From contig OZ316894.1 of NCBI GenBank assembly GCA_973895155.1, positions 19,716,001 through 19,780,000 on the forward strand: a stretch of DNA of 64,000 nucleotides, given 5' to 3'. This DNA is from Marsupella aquatica (taxonomy: Eukaryota; Marchantiophyta). A program made the position numbers and the translations under genes. The notes under the pieces were generated by a model that saw only the letters and a program-made list of their open reading frames with translations, searched no databases and was not told the origin of the DNA. Position 1 is the stretch's first letter; every line of letters starts with the position of its first letter. Positions 23,600 through 34,796 of this stretch are shown here, piece by piece.

Positions 23600-26500
23600 T
23601 CACAGGTGAGCGCCATTACCATTTGTTGCAACCCCATTACTGGTGGGTGTAACAGTAGGCTTTCTAGCATAAGATCTTCGGTACTTGGCATCCACTTTAG
23701 TAAGGTAGTATGTTCCTGGTCGCAAGATGTCACTGCTGCTAGCAGGCACATAATCTTTTGCACCGTATCGACTTTCACCGAGGTGCATGGCTTTCACAAA
23801 CTGCGCTGGTGGAACCTGAAGACAGATAGAAAAGGGCTAAGCTCTATGAAACGAAATTGATACAACTTTTGCCACCTTCCCAAAATGTTGGCATCACACT
23901 AGGAAACCTAATTTACTGCATTTGATTTAGAACCTATACACTTCCGAAGTGAGGACTGCTTTATACATAAGGCCTGGACAATTCATCCCCTGCCACTTAC
24001 ATCCGGATTATTGCCCATATTTATGACTTGACCCAGAGAAACTGCATACATCAAAGGGCCGAAAACTTGGGTACACACACTACGGTAGAGAGTAATTCGT
24101 GAAACAGAGAGGGTAGACTTTTGTGAAGGAAAGAAAGGTACCGCAATTGTCGCCTTCAACAGTTCAGCGACGTTCAGTGCTTTAGCGACCGCTGCTAAAC
24201 TGAAAGGAGTTTGGCCTTGGTTCACCTTGAACGACATCAAGCTGGAGGCGAGTCCACTTCCATAAGAGAATAGCAGTATCCGTTTGCCAGCCTGCCAATT
24301 CAATTCCATAATTCCACATAAGAACATCTGCCATTTTTTAACATTGTCCTGGGATTCTTTCATGTTCAATGCAAGCAACAATCTATCAGTGTTGGGAATT
24401 ACTTTCAGAAATTTGCAGAAGCAGACCTTTATGCAATATGACCATTCGCAGCATATCTGAAAACTTAAAGTTAATAGTACAATGTGTACCAGAACCCAGT
24501 CTAGCAGACCTGCAGTAATTGTATGCAAAGATTGATTGGCTAAACGTACCAACTCATCCGATTTATTGTGCAGCAGCGACACCAAGCCCGCATACACTGA
24601 TGCACAATACATATTGCCAACCTTCTTGGGCAATAAAGCAGCGGGTAACACCTTCAACTCATATTGTGCCTTAGCCAATTGTTGAGATATCTTCGGTCAA
24701 GCAACACAGGAAACAAAATTCATCAGTGTTTCGTCTCAAAAGTGAATCCTTGATTTGCTGGCGAAACAACAGGTCCAGAAATTTCACAACTCAAGCAAGC
24801 ACTGACAGGGGAAGTGAGCTTCACCAGAACAGTGTATACACAGGACAAAGAGTGAATCACCTTTTCGAGGTCCCGATTTACAAGGCTGTCCTCTTGCGAA
24901 AGATCGGCATAAGGCTGCAACTTCGTTACTGCCTCCTCGCTTACCAAACTACATTCGCAAAAAGAGTTATATCAACAATGGCGAACGTCCCATCGAGTAC
25001 GGCTATACAGTGGCATGACCTCCGCAGGCAACGTACAATATCTTTCACAATCACCTGGGAGCAACTGAAGGTCACAAAATTGTTCCAAGCCAGTTATTAA
25101 CTGCTACCAGAGCTCGCATGAGCGAAGAGCGAAGTGAAGGGATAAAACCTTGGACTTTGTAAAAAGTCATTATAGAGGAGTCGACCAAAGCTTTTTTGCA
25201 CCAGCTGTTGGAAGACGACAGGTACCCCAGATGAGACGAAGCACCAAGTACTGTGAACTCAAAGTAGCTTTAAAACCTAATTGAATACATTCGTAATATG
25301 GGAGGTTCGAGACTGTACACACGGCATGGTCTCTACGCACCCCTTGCACATACAGAACTCAGAAAGAATTGGGACTAGTAACTTCAAATATAACGTGCTA
25401 AGCAGGACGATGAAGCGAACCAAATGAAAAGCCTTGATACCGTTACAACCCTCTGAATTGCTGTGAAAACGCAACTGCCACAACTGGAACGCACCTTGTT
25501 ATATGGAGAATGACACACGAAATAATCTGCGTCTGACAGAGAGAATTGACTGCTTTCCTTTTTCTCATATCTGCGTACCATGCAGTTGTCATATTAGAAT
25601 AACAGCGGCGAAAACAATTCTTGGTGTAGCACGCAGTTACGACTCCACGATAGAATTTACGCACTTTAGGACCTCTTTGTGAACGACTGCGCATGAAGGG
25701 ACTACAGTACCAACTTACTTGGCAGCGAAACGCCGGTAGCACATGTCCAATGCATCCAAGAAGCATGATTGCGTAAGCTTTCCGTCAACAACCTGTTTTC
25801 AAGAGATCACCACTCTCAGAACTGGCAGAAGCCATTACCAACTACATAACCTTCGAGGACATTGTATGGTTATGACAAATAGTAGCTATGAATCACAAGG
25901 AAGGGACAATTTCGACGATGGAAGAAAAGAATCTCGGCATTCCAGCACCCGATACTGAGAAATCCACGAAAAAACACGCAGACATTCGCTAAAGCTCTCC
26001 CGAGAACATGACTCACCGGGTATTCGCTTGGTAAATCTGGCTTGTAGAAATCGTACACATGTGACATGTGAGTCGCCGTGAAGCTGCGCTCCATAGAAAT
26101 TGGAGCATTGGGTCCAATCAGCATTGCCACAGCTCCTGCCCCACCAGTAGGCCGGGCCGGACCCTCAGCATAGACCTGCAATTATGGGAGGTTCAGATTC
26201 TGTGTAAGTTGTGGGAACCATATGCTATCAACCCTATACGAATTGCATAATCTCAGTTGGTAGAAACCATCACAAACTTTAGCTGCAGAACGCTGTATTC
26301 CAGTATTTGCCAGCCTGTGCTAATTTGAACCTATGCCATGGAGACTAGGAAGAATTTTACCGCAATATCTGCGGCGACAACCAGCGCGAATCGTCCATCC
26401 CAGCTTGTGCTCTCTACCCAGTTCAAGCAGTTCAGCAAAGCCGCAGTACCTCCATAGCAAGCATTGGTCGAATCAACCCCTTCAATGTCCCCGTTGCCGC

Positions 26501-28121
26501 TTTCCTAATCAATTGCACAGAGTAATTAAATCTTGAGACGGAAACTTCTTGGCACGCAATGTGTTCCAATCGGCGAGTTAACGAAAGCAAATCGTGGCCC
26601 AAGTAGAACTAATTTCAACCTGCCCTTCACATAATTTCCTAATTGGTCATTTACTTCGGATAAGGTGTTTTGGAGTGTATGAGAGACGCCGGGCATAGAC
26701 CACCAAAGATCCCCGAAAACAAGACTCAGTACAAAATTGTGTGTACTCAACCTTTGAACAACCCAAAACAATTGAAACGGACCCTGTAATCAAAGACAAA
26801 GCAGAGGTCCTTGAGCACACCTCAAAAAGCTGCATAAGGTTGGTCTTGATAGCCTTGCTCTTGTCTATTACTGTCTCGCTGCCGACTTCAAGACGACCTA
26901 TAGACTGCGGTGAAATTGAAAACTTCTCCAGCAGCGATTTCACCACCGTCAAACTGTTTCCAGGCACATTCACTTTAGGTTCAGGAGATGAAGTCTGCTG
27001 GCAAACTGTATGTGTTTTCCAATCTTAGATCACAAAGTCTAACACCTCAACTATCGACATTAAAACTTGACCGGAAATTGGAAGAGGGCACAAACAACAA
27101 TCGATATCGCCAAGAAGCACTCAATGCATAGGTACATCTATATGGAAACATGAAAACACAGTAGAGTACTGGAGGACGAGCTGGTGCGGAAGAGAACTTT
27201 GGCCTTGTAGGGTTTGTAAGTCAGTGGAGAGCGCTGAGGAATGCAATCTCTTCACAACAGCAAAAAGATTGGTCAAGAGGCTTCAGAAAACAATTCCAAG
27301 GATATCGTCGAAATGACTGTGACGCAGAGCTTTTATGTCTTTGAAGGCAGGTGGCAGCAGAGTGAGGAGGATGTCAAGGTGAGGCAGAAAGAGCGGACAG
27401 CTAGAAATTGGGCTGGTAAGTGAAAACGGTACGGGGAAGAAGGCATGAAACTTGATTTACGGATTTACTGAAGGTGCTGAAAATCCATTGGGAGATTTCT
27501 GCATGAAGGACAGGACTAGCCTTAACTATCAGTTTCAGAAACAGTGTTAATAAAAAGCTTTCACTCCCTCTGTTCTGAATTCACATTATGCTTCTTCTCT
27601 TTCACATTACCGCCCTGCATAATGGCCTTAGACAAAACCAACCTCAGAGAAACAACGTCCTCCACATCTGTGCAGAAGCTCAGGGACTCCTGCCCTAGGC
27701 CAATCGTGTATTTCCCTTTGCTTACACCATCAAAATCCTCGAGCTCGTCCTGTAAGCCACGAAGAAGGATCACTTTCGAGCCACTACTACTGTACCAATT
27801 CAGAGCGTTCAAAGGCTAGAAAATTTGCGGCCCACCGGATTCATCCAAGTCAGATACAAACTGTACATTCAACAGCAGGTACTGACTGAATCTGTATCAA
27901 ACGCTTATTCTCAAATCTTCGGGAATCTCTAACGCCTCTTCGGCAAGGCCAAGATCAATCTCGTCCAGGCTCTAGTAGCAAGCAAACACGGGGATGCAAA
28001 TCTTGCCGGCGGGCACAAACCCGCTCGGCAAAGGGACGGTAATGATTACCTGGCGCACATACGACGGAGGGAAATACATATCCATCGCCAAAATCCCGAC
28101 ATTTTCTGGTCGCTTTGCCAT
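23600..28121 (-). CDS. HMGS: Hydroxymethylglutaryl-CoA synthase
   Basis: The enzyme condenses acetoacetyl-CoA with acetyl-CoA to HMG-CoA, the second step of the cytosolic mevalonate pathway. Twelve minus-strand exons join in frame with GT-AG introns: 28121-28050, 27749-27643, 26953-26821, 26504-26361, 26175-26017, 25792-25719, 25570-25495, 25204-25149, 24948-24861, 24690-24550, 24291-24142 and 23815-23600. The product is 471 residues (Arabidopsis 461). Landmarks: start [18 protein letters not shown]; catalytic Glu region [15 protein letters not shown]; catalytic Cys in [32 protein letters not shown]; catalytic His in [34 protein letters not shown] near the end. No targeting peptide is seen. 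All key residues are present, so the gene appears functional. Confidence 0.97.
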
Positions 28122-30567
28122 GTTTCTCAGATTTCAGACACGCCCTTCTCAAACTTCAGACGCCCACAGCCTCGCCAGTCTCCACGCTCAAGAGATTTCT
28201 CTCCGATACGCCTCGCTTTGCTTAACAAGATACAGACACTAGCTGAGATCGTGCCCACCAGATAGACACTTCACGCCACAGTATGTCTTAACACACTTCG
28301 AAAAATTGACTGTAGACAACTAATTTATTCGGACCCCGCCACGCTACCAGATCCCTCCGCACCAACCTGCCGACAGATTCTCCGCGCTACGTTGAGCACT
28401 GTCCGCCCGGCTGGAACGAGAGGTGGGCACACACACACAGCGTCAAACAAAACTGACCATCCCACAATTTCAGCCGAGTGGGAAGACGGTTTCCTCTCTC
28501 CGCCTCTACTTTACTCATTGCAAAGCCTCTTCCTCTGCTCTTCTTCTCATCATCCGCAGCGAGAGTCAACTTCACAGACAACGGCGAGACCGGCATCACC
28601 GACTTCGGCACAGATGCCATGCACCCAATTCTTGCTGCTGTCACTGCTCTCGTTTTCTCTCACTCTCTCTCTCTCTCGTCTCCATTCTCGACCCTCGTTC
28701 TTTGGATTCACACCACAATTCAAACGTTCTTCCTTCGTTTCCTGAGGGGGTTCCCCACACGACAAGTCTACCAAGTTTAGGTACAGTACCTACCACTGCT
28801 GCGCCCCTCATGCTAGGGCCCTACCTCTGCAGTAGGTACAGTACTGTGAGCTCGCTCTCAGAGCAGTTCCGTACCACCAGACATTCGAACTGGCAGGCCG
28901 GTACCTGTTCTTCAGAGCTGTACCGGTACACCAGAGCCAACTACCCGTCCAGGATGATTTGTGTCAAATCCCCAAAGTAATAAGGTGTCGTTTTTTATGA
29001 GGACTTGGGTGGCAGTTTTTTTCTGGTTGTTTTTCTATGTGTGAGATACAATCCTGGCCATTCAACTGTGGGAATAGGCCAGACTTCATTTTGCATGAAC
29101 TTAGGGGCACAATAGGGCAGTGTCATTATTGATCCCAGTCACCTGTTAGTGGGCCCCGTTGTGGGTCTCTGCTTTTGCTGATGTGTCCATGTATTTTTTA
29201 GCAAATACTTAAGACCATCTCTTGGTCCATTTATATTTGGGGTCTTGTTATCTTCAGATGGGGCAACCTCTTACATGGGCCTTTTAACTTGAGTGTAAGT
29301 AATGGACAGTAAACTGGCCCCCCTTTGGAATGGATGGAAAGACACTGCCCCATTGTCTTGTAATAAGCGCCCCCCCCCCCTAAGGATAGGCACTGGTTTA
29401 CCACTGCCATGCTGGTATCCACTTTGGGGGCTAAATTAGGAGTCTGAAACCTCCAGTTCAGCAAAAATTGAATGCTGCCAGAATGCCATGGGCCAGGTTG
29501 AGGGATACAAATGTGGAGTTCCCCAAAGGTCTATCAGTGCACCTGAATTTGCACCAAAAACCACTCTGGCTCCTTTCAAATAAATAGACTATTTCAGAAA
29601 AATTGATGCTATTGATTCACGGGCAGGTGTTGTGACCGGTCTCAATCTGGATACCCCCAGGTTAAGTTTTCCAAGAAGTGGCTGACCAAAAGAAATGTGG
29701 GAACAGCGGGTTTGAGATGCTCTATGGGAGGTCCACATTTCTTCATTTGGGGCCTCAATTGGAGGCCTCTGTCGCAAGAGGCTTCACAACAGCAAGACAC
29801 GCCAGTGCTTGCCATTGGGGCTTGAATATGTGCTTGAGCGACTGTGAGGGAACGTGGTGTGAACGTGTGGCAGCACCTATGACGTAGATGCCTTTCGGCA
29901 GCCATTTAAAAGAGCTTTGGCAACATGGAATTGTGGCCAAAACGACCGTCAGGAAACTAATTTTGGATTAGCTGGTGGGAGGTATGCCAATGAGAAGGGA
30001 TCTAATACATCTAATCTTCACCGTCAAATCTTCCAAGATTTAAAGAGCGCAGTTGGATGCAGCAACCATGGTCACTAATGAATAAGGAAGGCCAATACTT
30101 CCATACAATAAATCTTAATCTTATTCTCCCTATTGTACATCAAAACCTACAACAAGATTTCCCGCCCCTTTACAGTGCTCGTTTTACAAATCATAGTGTT
30201 TACGGTGCCAAAGGAAAAGAGAATCAAAGTGTTTTAGTTCCCGAATAAAAGAGGGAATCTATTTTCCCCGCCATATAAAGACGGAATGAATAATAAGGCA
30301 AAGAAGAAACGGTGGTAGGGGGGGCAAACGAGGATCCCATGCATGTGCTAGTAGCGAGGAATATCCTCCCCATCCATGTTCATGTGGAGAGGAGGAGGAC
30401 TAATGAGGTTGTGAGGTATCATAAATATCTCTCTGTGCAAGTCAATACTACATATTCTTATGAAATAATTTCTGTGAAACACTCATGGGTTGGGACCAAG
30501 TGCAGGCCAATAATATATTATTTCTATATAATACCAATTAGTTGGAGGCGAAGTGCAAGTGCAAGTG
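28122..30567. other. HMGS upstream region and repeat-rich intergenic DNA
   Basis: The first 300-900 bp hold the HMGS 5' UTR and promoter. A CT-rich block with (CTCT)n lies near 28660-28680, and several GGTACC/GTACAGTACC palindromic words lie at 28780-28930. Plus-strand frames here (to 185 codons at 28423-28980) are Ser/Arg/His-rich shadows of CT-rich DNA. From 29000 to 30560 no gene is recognised; a C10 homopolymer lies near 29371. Confidence 0.35.
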
Positions 30568-30738
30568 CAAGTCAATATGATAATGAAAATAATTAGTCTG
30601 AACACCAATGGGTTGAGGGCCAAACTACCTCTTGCCCAACAATATATTTTGCAAAACCTCATCTCATCTTTATCGATAAACACATCTTCTACACATTTAT
30701 ATTGTTTACTCATCTGCGTCTTTTCTGTAAACAACTAG
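30568..30738 (+). pseudogene. Fragment of an APE-type (L1-like) LINE ORF2 N-terminus
   Basis: The frame starts Met-Lys-Ile-Ile-Ser-Leu-Asn-Thr-Asn-Gly-Leu-Arg-Ala-Lys, the hallmark beginning of the apurinic endonuclease domain of L1-type ORF2 (consensus SLNxxGLRxK). It then degenerates and stops after about 55 codons, before the expected LQET motif. A GCAAGT microrepeat lies directly upstream. This is a short dead remnant, unrelated to the RLE-type LINE at 34560. Confidence 0.5.
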
Positions 30739-31355
30739 TCTTGAGATATAAATTTGGCAAAATTCCCCACAGAACATTTACGCATTTATGGATAATGTAT
30801 GTGTACTCTTATAGAAGGTTTTACTTGTAAGTTTGTGTTTCAATGAGACCTCTACGCACTCAAAAACAGTGCAAAAGCATTTGTCCCCTTTGGAACTCTT
30901 TTTATATAAATTTCCTTCATATTGTACTTTGTTTCACCCTGATTTATAAATTTTGCTGGAAGATTCCATTTAGAATGGAGAGGCATGAAAGGTCCACCTT
31001 GCAATAAACTAGGGTTTGCACTCATATATTGTGCACTTAACAAGATATCGCTGCACTGTATGGAGCAGACTGCCTGACTACCCAACCCCAGTACAGAAGG
31101 TTTTTAAGGTTTTTTCTTCTCTGGCAAGGTGGGATATACCACCTTGTGTGAAGGAGAAGATATCACTGTAAGTATCTTCCTTATTTAATTCTACTACATT
31201 AAGTTTTGACAGTTTGGGGGTCTTTGGGTAGGTGGGAGTCTGACTAATAGAAGACAAAAAATTCGATTTAGCCAAAAGCGTCGATGTCTTTTGAGGCGAG
31301 GTGTAATATGGTGAATTTTTGCCATAAAAAAACAAAACGCTGAGGGGTTCCAGAG

Positions 31356-31554
31356 TCCAACCGAACCCCGTCTAGGACAAGGACTGGGTTTTGACTGAGC
31401 TTGACCCAACCGAGCCCGAACCGACCCCACGGGACCTAGCGCCCTGTAGTTTTGCCAACCGAACCCGACAAGGACTAGGCCTGGTCCTTCACTGAGCGTG
31501 ACCCAACCTGACCCGAACCGACCCCACCAGTCCTAGCGCACTGGAGCTTTGCAG
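31356..31554. repeat. Two-copy tandem repeat of about 100 bp
   Basis: Both units begin AACCGAACCC and contain GACAAGGACT, GACCCAACC and CCCGAACCGACCCCAC. Copy 1 starts at about 31356 and copy 2 at about 31458. Divergence is moderate. Confidence 0.75.
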
Positions 31555-32245
31555 TGGGCGGACATGACAAGGCGCACTACAGTCCAACATTTGTCCTGTA
31601 CGCTTGGCATCGGCTTAGAATCTTTGTTGGATCGATGGCTGTGGTGAAAAGGCCCCCTGATATCTAATTTTGTGGGAGAATCGATGTTTTCCAGGGTTTG
31701 GTGTCTTGAACGGAGAGTAGAGAATAACGACGATGCAAACCGACATGAAACTGGACGCTATTCAGTAAGCCACGTAGGTCATTTATTGACGAGGCAGACT
31801 CGTCAGTAACAAGTCAGCTCATGCCTCATGGGAGAAGGGGTACATTCCAGTCTTCAATTACTTTTCTGGGGGTATCTACGATTTTTAATATTTTACATGC
31901 TGATATAGTATCCAATCCCTTTTTTTTTAAACCAATTTGATGGTTTTTTTTACGAGTTTTAGCATTTGAGTGGGAATAAATCCTTTCATCATAATTTGTT
32001 TTATACTGTCACTCTTCGTTCTATCAAAAACGCTTTTCTTCCTACTTGTCATGCACTTGACATCATCATTACCTTGGGCCCACTACTTGCCAGATTTGAT
32101 TGGTATATACCATATATGCCTGGGCACTTGAGTTCTTGCCAATCCAAGTGCAAGAGTTTCCACTCATGTAGCGAATCTTGGAACATGATTAGTAAAGAAT
32201 GGTTGTCCTAAAAACTAGTTAGTCATTTTGTCTTCCCTTGGATTT

Positions 32246-34110
32246 AGGGCCAACTCGCATGTCGAGAGTCCTTCACAATACGGCCCTTTAGCCTGCAACA
32301 TATCATCATGAGACTTGATGATTGTGCAATCCCATAAGCCGCTCCTTCGGCAGGTCTGACTGCAGGTCTGGTGGGAACCCAAGGGCAAGGTCCGGAAACT
32401 TTCCGGCCCTTGCAGGTCCTGACCCATACTTTGCTAATAAAACAAACCTCAAACATGACACATGTGTTGCGCAATGGCTTTGACGGATTTACTGTGAACC
32501 CAGGACGCACCTGCTCCTTATTCCTGGTATCCCCCCCTGCAAACGGCCTCAGCCCTGCATATGGCCGCTATGAGTACTTAACACCCCCTGCATATGACCA
32601 CTTTGTTAAATAGGAGAGCAATCGACGTACATTTGAAGAGCACACCTTTCATTTGGGCAGCCAGAGCACAAGCACTGAGCAATCGGCAGTGTCCAACTGA
32701 AGCCAGTGAAAGGGAATTGAAGCACGTCTGTGCTCAACCGAGCATTGAGCAACAATCACGATCGACAGTCTTTGGGCAAGCAGAGAATGAGCGTTGAGCA
32801 ATCAACAGTGTCCAACTCAAGCAAGTCAAGGGGATCCAAGATACGTCTGTGCTCAACCGAGCATAGAGCAACAATTGACAGTGTTCAATTCGACCAAGTC
32901 ACGTACCAAGTTGAGGTATGTTTGTGCTCAATCTCCAATGATGTTGTGTCTCACAAATTTTGGATTATTTTGGTAGAGCACTGTTCAGCTTAACCATCGT
33001 AGCTTCAATCTATTTAACTTCAATTTCACTAGCCGACTTCAAGTCCTGCCTGAGCTTATACATTACGTACTGCCACGATTGCTTCTCAATCTTCCTTCTT
33101 TCGTCTAATGTAGGCTATCTAGGTTTATTGTGGGCTACCCACATTTGGCTGCACTGCAATTCTTGTATAAAAGTCATTCACTACAAGTAGTGGCACACTC
33201 AACTACAAGGAATACAGTTGAGTACATGTAGTCACGCAACATTACTTTTCATTATACTTTGGTTACAGCAAACCGTGAAATGGCTCTGATTCCCTGCATA
33301 GTGTCCACTTCTGGGAAAGAGTGACCCTGAATTGTTTCTTGATGACACTGAATGGTATTGTAACAAGAAATCCATTAAACTCGAGTCTATGTTAACATCT
33401 CCTGGATTGATAGTATGTGGTCACAAGGAAAGTGACAAAAAAAGGTGAATACCTTGGAAGTGGCGGGCATTCAAGGTGACTAGACAACTCGCATGCTAGA
33501 TAGTGTAGCAACGTTGCAGACAATCAGCTCACTTTGCTTCAACTACTGAGATTGTCCTCCCACAACTTCTCTGGCCCAAGCAGTCTTTTCTATGTGTACT
33601 AACAATCGATCTAGTAGTGTTCTTTCTATGCCAAAGAGGAATCGATCCAGCAGCCCACACAAAATTGATTTGTCAGACAGAACTTGCAAAGTGAAGCCAA
33701 TGTACGTAGTCAACCTTCAATCAAGAGCAATTCTTCACGAAATCGATCCTTCACCATTTTTTCACAAAATTGATCATTCAAAGAAAACTCCAGCTTCAAT
33801 GAAGGGACGCGCATGTTTTCTTTGTATTACATTTGGCTAGGTTGTCGTCTAGCAAGCAGCGCTTTGAAGGGGAAGTGTTGAGCAGCGTAGTTTACATGGT
33901 GAAGTGTTGAGCGGCGCAGCCTCCATTCCCTGCAAACTTCCCTGTATACACTTTACGCATAACAACACAGCAGGGACACGGGTTCGATCGTGCATAGAAC
34001 AGGTAGGAGAGGGTAGGATAGAGTTGGTATAGCAGATTGCACTTTTCCTTGAAGTGGCGCAAGAGGTAAGGGCCGCATTGTGAAGGACTCTTGACATGCG
34101 AGTTGGCCCT
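32246..34110. mobile_element. Non-autonomous element with 43-bp terminal inverted repeats
   Basis: The left end 32246-32288 and the right end 34068-34110 are inverted copies with two mismatches, starting AGGGCCAACTCGCATGTC. Each TIR is itself bracketed by AAGGGCC/GGCCCTT words. No transposase frame lies inside, and no clear target duplication is visible, so the exact outer boundary may be off by a few bases. Internal tandem repeats lie at 32675-32940. Superfamily is unknown. Confidence 0.7.
32675..32940. repeat. Tandem repeat inside the 32246-34110 element
   Basis: Three imperfect units begin at about 32675, 32795 and 32872. They share GAGCAATC, CAGTGTCCAACT, ACGTCTGTGCTCAACCGAGC and GAGCAACAAT. 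The last unit is shortened. Confidence 0.75.
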
Positions 34111-34559
34111 TAGAAATTTTGCTTTTTAAATTAAAAGAATATATACTTTATCTTAACAAATTGAAATAAAAAGCAAATCATTCTCAAGATTGATAGTGCA
34201 AACTCTTAAATAGGTTGACATATCTTGATATCATAGAAGTGAGGTCAGACTAAGAAAGCGTAAAAACATAGCAAAGAGTATGACTATTATTAATGCAAGA
34301 AATCTTGTTGTAAAAAAAACCATTTGTCCATGAGAATCTATCGAAACAATATGATATCCATCGTGCCTTCTTACTCTCACGGTCCCTTTACAAATTGCAC
34401 TTTAGAGGGAACTTATTGTGACTATTAAATTTAAATCCTAAATTTTCCTAGCCATGAGATCTGGGGAAAGAAGAATAAAAGGAAAGTACTAGTTTGGGGC
34501 TGAGATGCACCTGCACCCACACCTACTGTAGACTCTCCTACTGACACCCATAAAAGACT
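34111..34559. other. AT-rich spacer, no gene
   Basis: About 450 bp of AT-rich DNA between two mobile elements. Nothing coding is seen. Confidence 0.4.
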
Positions 34560-34796
34560 CTAATCTCAAGGTATAATATATATCAAACTGCCAACAAGCA
34601 GGAGGCGCTGAACCGGGAGACAGGATCCCACAGGCCAAAAAACCCAATCAAGGGAAAACAAGAAAAAAGACCAAAAGGCCAAAGAGCAAAAACAAAAAAG
34701 ACCAGGCACAAGCCCAGCCCAAGGAGAACAAAGGACACACAAACCTAAAGACTACCCAACGGCAAAGTGAAGGGCCTGATAAAGCTCCGTCGTGAA

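Noticed and set aside
28423-28980. A 185-codon plus-strand frame
   Set aside because: Ser/Arg/His/Leu-rich translation of CT-rich DNA near the HMGS promoter; no domain, and other frames are equally open.
32246-34110. A target-site duplication at the 43-bp TIR element
   Set aside because: The flanks share only a few bases (ATTT), too little to claim.
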